NCBI GenBank assembly: GCA_016872075.1 | Contig: VHBF01000031.1 | Location: 1 to 5,777, forward strand | Length of the DNA stretch: 5,777 nt | Source of the DNA: Bacillota bacterium | GTDB lineage: Bacteria; Bacillota_I; Bacilli_A; RFN20; CAG-826 | Direction: 5' to 3' | Shown here: positions 1-5,037 of the stretch, one piece after another | Layout: the number at the start of each line of letters is the position of its first letter | Numbering within the stretch: position 1 is the first letter of the stretch | Notes under the pieces: model-generated | Database searches by the model: none | What the model saw: only the letters and a program-made list of their open reading frames with translations | Told to the model about the DNA's origin: nothing | Made by a program: the position numbers and the translations under genes

Positions 1-426
1 TATTTAGATTTGTTGGATTTAAATACTTTTACCGGTTACACATTAGGTGAAGTTGAAAATGCCACCGGTGAATTATTCGACGCTGGCGTTCAACGTTATC
101 GCACATTTGGGCTTGGAGACGAGATCGTCGCAGTGACCTATGAGGTCATAACCAATGGATATGCTTCGGGTTTGACTTATCAAATTGGGATTCGTGAAGG
201 CATCATTCGAAAACTCGTAGTGGTTGCCCATGCTGAAACCGTTGGTTTTGGCGCTGATGCCTTGCTAGATATACCGGATGCGATTGAAGGAATATCCTTG
301 ACCGATACGAATGCTTGGACTGCAGCTTTAGTCAGCGTTTCCACTGGTGCTACTTTTACCCGTCGTGGGATCATCAATACTTTAACTGCAATCCAGGATG
401 ATTATGCTTTAAGGATTGGTGGATAA
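1..426 (+). CDS. rnfG: RnfG-type FMN-binding subunit of electron transport complex, 5'-truncated by window edge
   Basis: C-terminal part of RnfG, the subunit that carries covalently bound FMN on the outer side of the membrane and passes electrons within the Rnf complex. The frame is open from base 1, so the true start and the expected N-terminal membrane anchor lie upstream; a TTG at 10 is only an internal leucine codon. Visible family marks are the FMN_bind core, with a segment reading AHAETVGFGADAL that matches the EHKETPGLGxxA region of RnfG/NqrC, and the flavinylation motif STGATFT near the end. The acceptor threonine is expected to be the ACT codon at 352-354. The aspartate that usually stands three residues before the S/T-G-A-T motif is a serine here. 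The gene ends one base before rnfE, so the two are co-transcribed. The assignment is well supported; the missing half prevents a length comparison. Confidence 0.88.
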   Translation, partial: YLDLLDLNTFTGYTLGEVENATGELFDAGVQRYRTFGLGDEIVAVTYEVITNGYASGLTYQIGIREGIIRKLVVVAHAETVGFGADALLDIPDAIEGISLTDTNAWTAALVSVSTGATFTRRGIINTLTAIQDDYALRIGG

Positions 427-427
427 G

Positions 428-1054
428 ATGAAAGCATTTAAACAAGCATTTCAACAACAACACTTAATATTATCGCTAGGTTTAGGATTGTTTATTTTGC
501 TTGCAGGTAGCGTCTCATTTACCAGCGCATGGATGATGACGATTGCCTTATTTTTGAATTTATTTTTCACCACGAGTATCCTTTATTTTTTACGAAAACA
601 ATTTCAACAAGACAATAAATGGATTTTAATTATGATCGTGATGGCGAGTGTGGCCACGTTGATACAAATGTTGGCCGATGCCTATCTTCCTGGTTGGGTG
701 CAAGGGATTGGTTATCTATTACCTTTTATCGCCATCAGTGGATTTGTACTCGCGCGTGTTGAAACGGTTGTCATGACCGATACATATTCTGATATCGTTT
801 GGAATACTTTCGGATCGGTGGTTGGGTTTGCGATGTTAGTATTACCAATTGGTTTAATCGCAGACTTATTGGGATTGGGTGTTATCCAATTCGCCAATCC
901 ATTTTCAACTTCAATGTTAATGTGGCGTATTGAAATCTTACCCGAAGCCTTTCGCTTACCAATCTTTCAAGGCAGCCATGGGGCTATTGGTATTTTACTG
1001 CTTGCCTCATTATGGATTGCCTTCGTGCAACAATGGCGAGGATCTCCATCATGA
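428..1054 (+). CDS. rnfE: RnfE-like membrane subunit lacking the conserved cysteines
   Basis: 208-residue integral membrane protein of the RnfE/NqrD family, about six hydrophobic segments. RnfE pairs with RnfA in inverted topology to form the membrane core that relays electrons across the bilayer. A block around residues 66-112 aligns well with E. coli RsxE: IMIVMASVATLIQMLADAY against MIIASVVSAVQMLINAY, then LPFIAISGFVLARVE against IPLIVTNCIVVGRAE. The two family cysteines are replaced: LGLCP becomes LGLGL (Gly20) and TNC becomes ISG (Gly105). The whole protein has no cysteine. The ATG at 428 is chosen because it follows the rnfG stop after one base and has a GGTGG ribosome binding site at 418-422; a TTG at 416 in the same frame would overlap rnfG. 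The end overlaps rnfA by ATGA. Family is confident; that it works as a canonical electron relay is doubtful. Confidence 0.85.
   Translation: MKAFKQAFQQQHLILSLGLGLFILLAGSVSFTSAWMMTIALFLNLFFTTSILYFLRKQFQQDNKWILIMIVMASVATLIQMLADAYLPGWVQGIGYLLPFIAISGFVLARVETVVMTDTYSDIVWNTFGSVVGFAMLVLPIGLIADLLGLGVIQFANPFSTSMLMWRIEILPEAFRLPIFQGSHGAIGILLLASLWIAFVQQWRGSPS
1038..1042 (+). promoter_or_regulatory. Ribosome binding site deciding the rnfA start
   Basis: GAGGA lies eight bases before the ATG at 1051. It supports that start over in-frame ATGs at 1012 and 1033, which have no comparable site and would add residues that RnfA homologues lack. Confidence 0.6.
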
Positions 1055-1620
1055 ATATAGTGAATTTACTTTTAGTCGGTTTGATCGGCGGCAATATTGT
1101 TTTAAGTCAATTTATCGATATTAGTCTGCTTAGAAATTTAAGAAAATTAGATGTCGCCCTTTTTGTTGGGTTATTGATGATTGATGTCACCTTGGTTAGT
1201 AGCGTTATATTTTTTGTGATTTATCATGGATTGCTCGTCCCACTTGAACTCACATTCCTTTCATTCCTTTTTGCAGTGTTTATTGTTGCTGTTGTCAGTG
1301 AAATCGAAGCTTGGATTGGCAAACGTTTCTTTCCAAAACTTTTTGAAACATATGGATTTTATCTACCATTGATTACGACAAATGCGGTGATTACCTTTGT
1401 GTTAATGACCACGATTCCATCCACCCTCAATCTAGGGACCATCCTTGCGACATCATTGGCAGTTCCCCTAGGATTTGTTATGATAAATCTGCTCTTGGTG
1501 ATTTATCAAGAACGCCTTGAGAAAACAAGCCGGATCCCGACCCCATTTCAAGGATTAAGTATTACCTTAATCATCCTTGCGTTAATGGCGATGGCATTGA
1601 TTGGCTTAGGAGGTCTCTAA
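1051..1620 (+). CDS. rnfA: RnfA-like membrane subunit lacking the conserved cysteines
   Basis: 189-residue, six-segment membrane protein of the RnfA/NqrE family, the partner of RnfE in the membrane core. From the chosen ATG the N-terminus MNIVNLLLVGLIGGNIVLSQF follows E. coli RsxA (LLLFVGTVLVNNFVLVKF) closely. The signature YGFYLPLITTN at 101-111 matches GIFLPLITTN, and RIPTPFQGLSITLI near the end matches VPAPFRGNAIALI. Both conserved cysteines are gone: LGLCP is replaced by IDISL (Ser25), and TTNC by TTNA (Ala112). No cysteine occurs anywhere in the protein. Length equals the usual 190-195 residues, so nothing is truncated. The ATG overlaps the rnfE stop (ATGA), typical of translational coupling between subunits needed in equal amounts. 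Family assignment is strong; cofactor content is the open question. Confidence 0.87.
   Translation: MNIVNLLLVGLIGGNIVLSQFIDISLLRNLRKLDVALFVGLLMIDVTLVSSVIFFVIYHGLLVPLELTFLSFLFAVFIVAVVSEIEAWIGKRFFPKLFETYGFYLPLITTNAVITFVLMTTIPSTLNLGTILATSLAVPLGFVMINLLLVIYQERLEKTSRIPTPFQGLSITLIILALMAMALIGLGGL
1608..1614 (+). promoter_or_regulatory. Perfect Shine-Dalgarno site AGGAGGT
   Basis: AGGAGGT sits inside the last codons of rnfA, seven bases before the ATG at 1622. It is the strongest ribosome binding site in the window and fixes the start of the small cysteine-rich gene. It also indicates a Gram-positive-type 16S anti-SD and that this short frame is a real, well-translated gene. Confidence 0.75.
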
Positions 1621-1621
1621 C

Positions 1622-1828
1622 ATGAATGAACTCGTTCGCTTCTTATTAGGTATCGGCGTCATAGTCATCTTAATTGTTGCCTATGCAATGGTGACCAATA
1701 TTCGCAGAAAAACCATCGCGGCAAGTCAGTTAGAAAGTTGTGACACCAATCCACAAGGTGGATGCTGTGGCCAACAAGGTGCTTGTAGTTTTGAAGCAAA
1801 AGTACAACGGATTGATGGGTCTAAATAA
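1622..1828 (+). CDS. Small cysteine-rich single-pass membrane protein in the rnfB position
   Basis: 68 residues: one N-terminal hydrophobic helix (about 6-24), a positively charged stretch (NIRRK, 26-30) that predicts a cytosolic C-terminal tail, then four cysteines at 40, 48, 49 and 55 in a glycine/glutamine-rich segment, GGCCGQQGAC. It starts one base after the rnfA stop behind a perfect ribosome binding site and is the last gene before the terminator, so it belongs to the Rnf operon. In the common order C-D-G-E-A-B this slot holds rnfB, whose N-terminus is also a membrane helix followed by a cysteine cluster (CGQCGYPGC type), but RnfB is several times longer and has ferredoxin domains. Other small proteins of this shape are NqrM (DUF539), an iron-delivery factor for Nqr, and FeoB-associated cysteine-rich proteins. 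I cannot decide among a reduced RnfB, an NqrM-like protein or a new family. It probably binds a metal or iron-sulfur centre (inference). Confidence 0.8.
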   Translation: MNELVRFLLGIGVIVILIVAYAMVTNIRRKTIAASQLESCDTNPQGGCCGQQGACSFEAKVQRIDGSK

Positions 1829-1839
1829 CCTATACTTAC

Positions 1840-1868
1840 TTGTAATTTGTGATGGATTGTTTGATAAT
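1840..1868 (+). promoter_or_regulatory. Candidate promoter for the NusG_II-Gx-apbE unit
   Basis: TTGTAA (1840-1845), a 17-base spacer, then GATAAT (1863-1868), a fair match to a housekeeping -35/-10 pair. Transcription would begin near 1875, inside the terminator hairpin of the preceding operon. The RNA would therefore lack most of the first stem arm, could not form that terminator, and would have a leader of only about 20 bases before the ATG at 1897. Confidence 0.45.
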
Positions 1869-1870
1869 TT

Positions 1871-1896
1871 GACTAGGTAAAACCTAGTCTTTTTTT
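1871..1896 (+). terminator. Rho-independent terminator of the Rnf operon
   Basis: Perfect 8-bp stem GACTAGGT (1871-1878) / ACCTAGTC (1882-1889) with an AAA loop, followed directly by seven Ts (1890-1896). It closes the transcript ending with the cysteine-rich gene. The T-run abuts the ATG of the next gene with no spacer. Confidence 0.85.
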
Positions 1897-2283
1897 ATGA
1901 AAAAACCACCGTTTGCATTAACCAAAAAACCAGGAGATGTTTATGGTTTTTCGATTGTGTTGATATTTTTATCATTGTTATTGGTGTATATCAATCTCTT
2001 AAATCGACCCTCTGGCGATTTATATGTTTCCGTCTACATCGAAAATAACTTTGTAAACCAATATTCTTTATACCAAAATCAGTCCATCACCTTTCAAAAA
2101 GCAGAATATCCGGTGCTATTAGGGGATATTATTCTGGCAATTGAAGACGAAAAAATTCGCATTGAGCAAGAAACTTCACCGTTAAATATTTGCTCCGAAC
2201 AAGGGTGGATTAACACGCCTGGAATGCCTCTAATTTGTGCACCAAATTATTTTATGGCAGTGATTGAGGCCCCGAAAATATGA
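1897..2283 (+). CDS. NusG domain II-containing extracytosolic membrane-anchored protein
   Basis: 128 residues: a short basic N-terminus, one membrane helix (about 16-36), then an outward-facing beta domain of the NusG_II family (PF07009). The C-terminal signature is clear: SPLNICSEQGWINTPGMPLICAPN (92-117, quoted by parts) has the family pattern of two cysteines, here Cys99 and Cys114, around a QGWI core, close to CxxQGxI...IxCLPN. Despite the name, the family is not a transcription factor; it is found next to Gx transporters, ApbE and Rnf or extracellular electron-transfer genes, where its role is not settled. The last base of its final sense codon begins the next gene's ATG (ATGA overlap). 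The start at 1897 fits family length, but it has no ribosome binding site and follows a terminator T-run directly. An AGGAG at 1932-1936 precedes only out-of-frame ATGs. Family is confident, exact start less so. Confidence 0.82.
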   Translation: MKKPPFALTKKPGDVYGFSIVLIFLSLLLVYINLLNRPSGDLYVSVYIENNFVNQYSLYQNQSITFQKAEYPVLLGDIILAIEDEKIRIEQETSPLNICSEQGWINTPGMPLICAPNYFMAVIEAPKI

Positions 2284-2786
2284 ACACAAATTCTGTCCAA
2301 AAACTAACGCGTTTAGCGATGTTGTTAGCCTTAGGCGTATTGTTAAATTATGCAGAAGCAGTTTTATTACCAACCGCCCTCATAGCTCCTGGTGTCAAAT
2401 TAGGATTAGCGAATACGGTGGGATTAATTGTGTTATTTCTATACGATGATCAAACTTTTCTTTTCTATGGATTGTTAAGAGTGTTAATGACCAGTTTATT
2501 TACCGGTTTTGGTTTTAATTTTTTGATTGCGATTGCTGGTTTTCTGGTGGCTTCTTTGATCGTCATCCTCGTCAAATCCTTGAAACAATTATCGATTTTT
2601 GGGTTATCCATGATTGCGGCCGTCTTTCATGGTGTTGGGCAAATTGGGATGGTTTCATGGCTTTATCAATCGATTTACATGGTGAACTATTTACCAATTT
2701 TAATTGTTTCGAGCTTAATGGCAGGACTGGTGATTGCCAAACTAAGTCAACAAGTTTTGTATCGGGTTGAAAAGGTGATAGCGTGA
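2280..2786 (+). CDS. Gx transporter family membrane protein (heptaprenyl diphosphate synthase component I family)
   Basis: 168-residue polytopic membrane protein of the Hpre_diP_synt_I family (PF07456), annotated elsewhere as Gx transporter or heptaprenyl diphosphate synthase component I. Family marks in order: PGVKLGLAN at 37-45, the LLRVLMTSL segment near 65-73, the IAGFLVASL helix near 85-93, and FHGVGQ at 116-121. The fold resembles ECF-type substrate-binding membrane proteins; the substrate is unknown and the isoprenoid name is probably misleading here. It overlaps the NusG_II gene by ATGA and apbE by GTGA, with a GAGG ribosome binding site at 2266-2269. NusG_II plus Gx proteins recur as a pair beside ApbE. 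From memory the eetA/eetB genes of Gram-positive flavin-based extracellular electron-transfer loci are of these types, which would make this pair a membrane electron or flavin-handling module. Confidence 0.83.
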   Translation: MNTNSVQKLTRLAMLLALGVLLNYAEAVLLPTALIAPGVKLGLANTVGLIVLFLYDDQTFLFYGLLRVLMTSLFTGFGFNFLIAIAGFLVASLIVILVKSLKQLSIFGLSMIAAVFHGVGQIGMVSWLYQSIYMVNYLPILIVSSLMAGLVIAKLSQQVLYRVEKVIA

Positions 2787-4060
2787 AATCACTAATAAAT
2801 TGGTTCAACATTACCTTTTCATTCAAGGAACGGTTAGTGCTCATCATCAGTGTGATTATCAGCGGTTTGATTTTATCGTCTTTATTTTGGATTCAACCGA
2901 TTCAACAAGGGGTTAATCCGTATCAATTATTAGCCTACAATATTGACGTTCGCGACGCTAATCAAACGAAACTTGATCCGTTTTATACGATATTTTTTGC
3001 TAATTATGAAGCGAAAGCACCTCAAGATGAAAAGGATGAAGTCGTTCGCTTGCTCACCTCAGAAGTGCAACGCTTACATCCGTATGCAGATCGGCATCAT
3101 GATTTCCTAGATGCAAACTCCCAAAATATTCACAACTTAAAAATGTTGAATGCGGCTTTGGGATCTGCTCAATGGTTGGCAATTGATGATGTCTTTTATG
3201 ATTTATTATCGGAAGCAAAATTAATGACCAAGTTAACAGGTGGCGCGTTTAATATGTTCATCGGTTCGATTTCAGATTACTGGGATGCTTTACTCGATAA
3301 CCCCGATTATCCTTTTGAATATCTTGAATTAGATCCTGCTTTTCAACCTTTACAACGGCGACGTTTAGAACACTTATTACAATTTGTGCCTTTAACCCCT
3401 CAAGCGGTTGATCAAACGCTTGAATTGAAAATCGAAAACGAACAAGCTTTTGCAAAATTCAATGCTTATCAAGGTGCGGCAATCGGTGAATTAAAAATCA
3501 CGCTCGGCGGGATTGCCAAAGGTTTCGCCAATGATGTGATGGTCGACGCTTTAGAAAATCAAGGGTATACCCGAGGGTATATTTCGAATGGAACGAGTTC
3601 AATTGCAACGCTGGGAAATCGTTACGGTAACACCCCCTATCGTTGGCAAGTCACCTCTCCACATCCTTCTGCTGAATATGCCTTTTCAATTGAAAAAGCG
3701 GGTCGGCATAGTCTTTCAACCTCAGGGGCTTACAATGGTTTTTTGATGCCTTTTGGATCTGGACATATATTACGTCATCATATTATTGATCCACAAACAG
3801 GCTACCCATCGAAGCCAGCAATCGAGTTGAATGTGATTTCTGAAACCTATCCTTCAGGGCGTTTAGATGCATTATCAACGGCGATGATGACGATGACAAA
3901 ATCTGAAGCAATCGCTTTAAGGTCTGAGATTATTGGTCAAGGATATGATTTGGAGATGGCATGGGTTGAAGTGAATCATCATCGGGTAGAGGTATATTAT
4001 TCTCAAGGATATGAGTCGTTTATCCTCAAGGATCCCAATGTCAAATACCACCCCTTATAA
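2783..4060 (+). CDS. apbE: ApbE-family FAD:protein FMN transferase
   Basis: 425 residues, starting at a GTG that overlaps the preceding stop (GTGA), with AAAGGTG upstream. ApbE transfers FMN from FAD to a threonine of a target protein outside the cytoplasm, using Mg2+. One membrane helix (about 17-38) anchors it with the catalytic domain outward; there is no lipobox cysteine. Motifs in order: TGGAFNMFIGSISDYW (152-167, the GaFDptvGpLxxxW region), TLGGIAKGFAND (240-251, usually DLGGIAKG, here with Thr for Asp), STSGAYNGF (312-320), HIIDPQTG (333-340), and DALSTA (362-367), whose Asp and Thr are the expected metal ligands. It is longer than the usual 310-350 residues because of an extended N-terminal region and a 175-232 stretch. 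Likely targets are RnfG just upstream and the lipoprotein just downstream, both with TGAT motifs. Assignment is very secure. Confidence 0.95.
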   Translation: MKSLINWFNITFSFKERLVLIISVIISGLILSSLFWIQPIQQGVNPYQLLAYNIDVRDANQTKLDPFYTIFFANYEAKAPQDEKDEVVRLLTSEVQRLHPYADRHHDFLDANSQNIHNLKMLNAALGSAQWLAIDDVFYDLLSEAKLMTKLTGGAFNMFIGSISDYWDALLDNPDYPFEYLELDPAFQPLQRRRLEHLLQFVPLTPQAVDQTLELKIENEQAFAKFNAYQGAAIGELKITLGGIAKGFANDVMVDALENQGYTRGYISNGTSSIATLGNRYGNTPYRWQVTSPHPSAEYAFSIEKAGRHSLSTSGAYNGFLMPFGSGHILRHHIIDPQTGYPSKPAIELNVISETYPSGRLDALSTAMMTMTKSEAIALRSEIIGQGYDLEMAWVEVNHHRVEVYYSQGYESFILKDPNVKYHPL

Positions 4061-4074
4061 AAATCTTTCGTTTC

Positions 4075-4090
4075 ATGAAAGCGTTTTCAT
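4075..4090 (+). promoter_or_regulatory. Catabolite-responsive element (cre)-like operator
   Basis: ATGAAAGCGTTTTCAT matches every fixed position of the CcpA operator consensus WTGNAANCGNWNNCW and is nearly palindromic. It lies 81 bases upstream of the lipoprotein ATG and just after the apbE stop. CcpA is the known reader of such sites in Bacillota; another LacI-family regulator is possible. If the promoter uses GATAAT at 4105-4110, the operator would cover the -35 region and repress. If it uses the TTGACA at 4124-4129, for which I see no good -10, the operator would lie upstream in an activating position. A second inverted repeat, CAATTT-GA-AAATTG (4092-4105), follows directly. Confidence 0.6.
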
Positions 4091-4160
4091 TCAATTTGAA
4101 AATTGATAATATATGGACGTTGATTGACAATATGATTGTAGAAAAAAAACATTTCTAAGT

Positions 4161-4164
4161 AGGA
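4161..4164 (+). promoter_or_regulatory. Ribosome binding site deciding the lipoprotein start
   Basis: AGGA six bases before the ATG at 4171. The alternative in-frame ATG at 4165 directly abuts this site and is too close to use it, so the signal peptide is read as starting MKRITVLP. Confidence 0.6.
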
Positions 4165-4170
4165 ATGGAA

Positions 4171-4944
4171 ATGAAAAGAATAACAGTCTTACCAGCAGTT
4201 GTTGCGGCCGTTTTATTAGCGAGCTGCGGCCCTACCATCGAAACCCAAGTAGGGGTTGGATATGGTTTAGTCCATAGTCATTATGTTGGCGTTGTAGAAT
4301 TAATGACCGAAGATGACGAAGTCACGGAAATCAGCTTTGAAGAATATTTCTTACCTTATAGCTGGGCAAAAGTAACGGCAGAAGAAAACACCGCGAATAC
4401 AGTGGCAGTGAAAACCACTTCCCGAACTGGGGCTCAAGTCACCACGATCTATGGTCAATATTTAAAGATTGGTGACAAAACGTTCACGATTGAAGTCACC
4501 GGTGAAGCGTGGACTCAAACCTTTAAATACACAGCTGAAGGCATTGCCGATATCGATGCTTGGGTTGTGACAGAAGCAAACGCAAAATGGTATGTTGAAC
4601 AAATTCAAGCGGAAGCATTTGGATTTGTCGATGCAGCCGGAGACGACATTACCACCTTTGAGTTAGCAGACACGTATGCAAAAGTTGCGATGACCAAATC
4701 AGCTTCAGGTTATTGGACTGTTGCGGCTCCTGGATTAGGATGGGCAGGCAATATGGCTGAAATTGAAGCAATGATGATAGGCTCGACCATGGATTTTGAT
4801 CCAGCCGATTTTACCAAAGCCACGGAAGCACCCTTGGTTTGGGGCTATGGAACCATCACCACAGGCGCCACCTTAACCGACTTTAAAGATTATGTGGCAT
4901 TAGCCTTAAGAGCCTACGCCAATCGCGTCGTTTTAGAAGCCTAA
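4171..4944 (+). CDS. Secreted lipoprotein with TGAT flavinylation-like motif
   Basis: 257 residues. The N-terminus is a lipoprotein signal peptide: basic MKR, a hydrophobic stretch and the lipobox LLASC, with Cys19 lipidated after cleavage, so the mature protein sits on the outer face of the membrane. The mature part is acidic, alanine- and aromatic-rich, and has no other cysteine. The segment GVGYGLVHSHYVGVVEL (about 28-44) followed by an acidic turn and VTEISFEEYFLP recalls the start of FMN_bind domains (GYG...V.V..DG.I). Near the C-terminus ITTGATLTDF (229-238) carries the (S/T)GAT core used by ApbE, with Thr234 (4870-4872) as candidate FMN acceptor; the usual preceding Asp is a Thr. Gene context, right after apbE, supports a covalently flavinylated electron carrier comparable in role to Listeria PplA, though not clearly homologous. 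Gene and lipoprotein status are firm; flavinylation is inference. Confidence 0.8.
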   Translation: MKRITVLPAVVAAVLLASCGPTIETQVGVGYGLVHSHYVGVVELMTEDDEVTEISFEEYFLPYSWAKVTAEENTANTVAVKTTSRTGAQVTTIYGQYLKIGDKTFTIEVTGEAWTQTFKYTAEGIADIDAWVVTEANAKWYVEQIQAEAFGFVDAAGDDITTFELADTYAKVAMTKSASGYWTVAAPGLGWAGNMAEIEAMMIGSTMDFDPADFTKATEAPLVWGYGTITTGATLTDFKDYVALALRAYANRVVLEA

Positions 4945-4955
4945 TAGAAGTTTGC

Positions 4956-4984
4956 AAACCTAGTCTGCAATTGACTAGGTTTTT
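4956..4984 (+). terminator. Rho-independent terminator after the lipoprotein gene
   Basis: Perfect 10-bp stem AAACCTAGTC (4956-4965) / GACTAGGTTT (4973-4982), 7-base loop TGCAATT, ending in a run of five Ts and, after one C, four more. Its stem core is the same 8-mer as in the 1871-1889 terminator, with the arms in swapped order. It begins 12 bases after the stop codon. Confidence 0.88.
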
Positions 4985-4991
4985 CTTTTGA

Positions 4992-5020
4992 TTGAGAGTC
5001 TAGAAAGCATTTGTTAAAAT
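4992..5020 (+). promoter_or_regulatory. Promoter of the yqeY-tRNA-Trp unit
   Basis: TTGAGA (4992-4997), a 17-base spacer, then TAAAAT (5015-5020) preceded by an extended -10 TG (5012-5013). Each hexamer has five of six consensus bases. Transcription would start near 5027, directly before the ribosome binding site GGAG (5028-5031). Confidence 0.65.
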
Positions 5021-5037
5021 AAGGCACGGAGAAATCT

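Noticed and set aside
1012..1050. Upstream in-frame ATGs for rnfA at 1012 and 1033
   Set aside because: The ATG at 1051 has a well-spaced GAGGA site, a typical ATGA overlap with rnfE, and gives an N-terminus that lines up with known RnfA.
1811..1836. TATACT at 1831-1836 as a -10 box
   Set aside because: No -35 hexamer of reasonable quality at the right distance; the TTGTAA/GATAAT pair at 1840-1868 is better.
2572..2847. Antisense 91-codon open frame across the end of the Gx gene and start of apbE
   Set aside because: It lies opposite two well-supported genes, shows no recognisable domain, and has low-complexity, unstructured-looking content expected of a shadow frame.
4065..4087. Possible terminator after apbE around the palindrome TTTCATGAAA
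   Set aside because: The stem is short, AT-rich and interrupted, with only four Ts after it; the same bases are better explained as part of the cre-like operator.
4124..4129. Perfect TTGACA as -35 of the lipoprotein promoter
   Set aside because: No acceptable -10 hexamer lies 16-19 bases downstream (the region is an A-run followed by ACATTT), so I mention it only as an alternative to GATAAT at 4105-4110.
4165..4170. Lipoprotein start at the first ATG (4165)
   Set aside because: The AGGA site at 4161-4164 touches that ATG; spacing fits only the ATG at 4171, which also gives a standard MKR signal peptide start.
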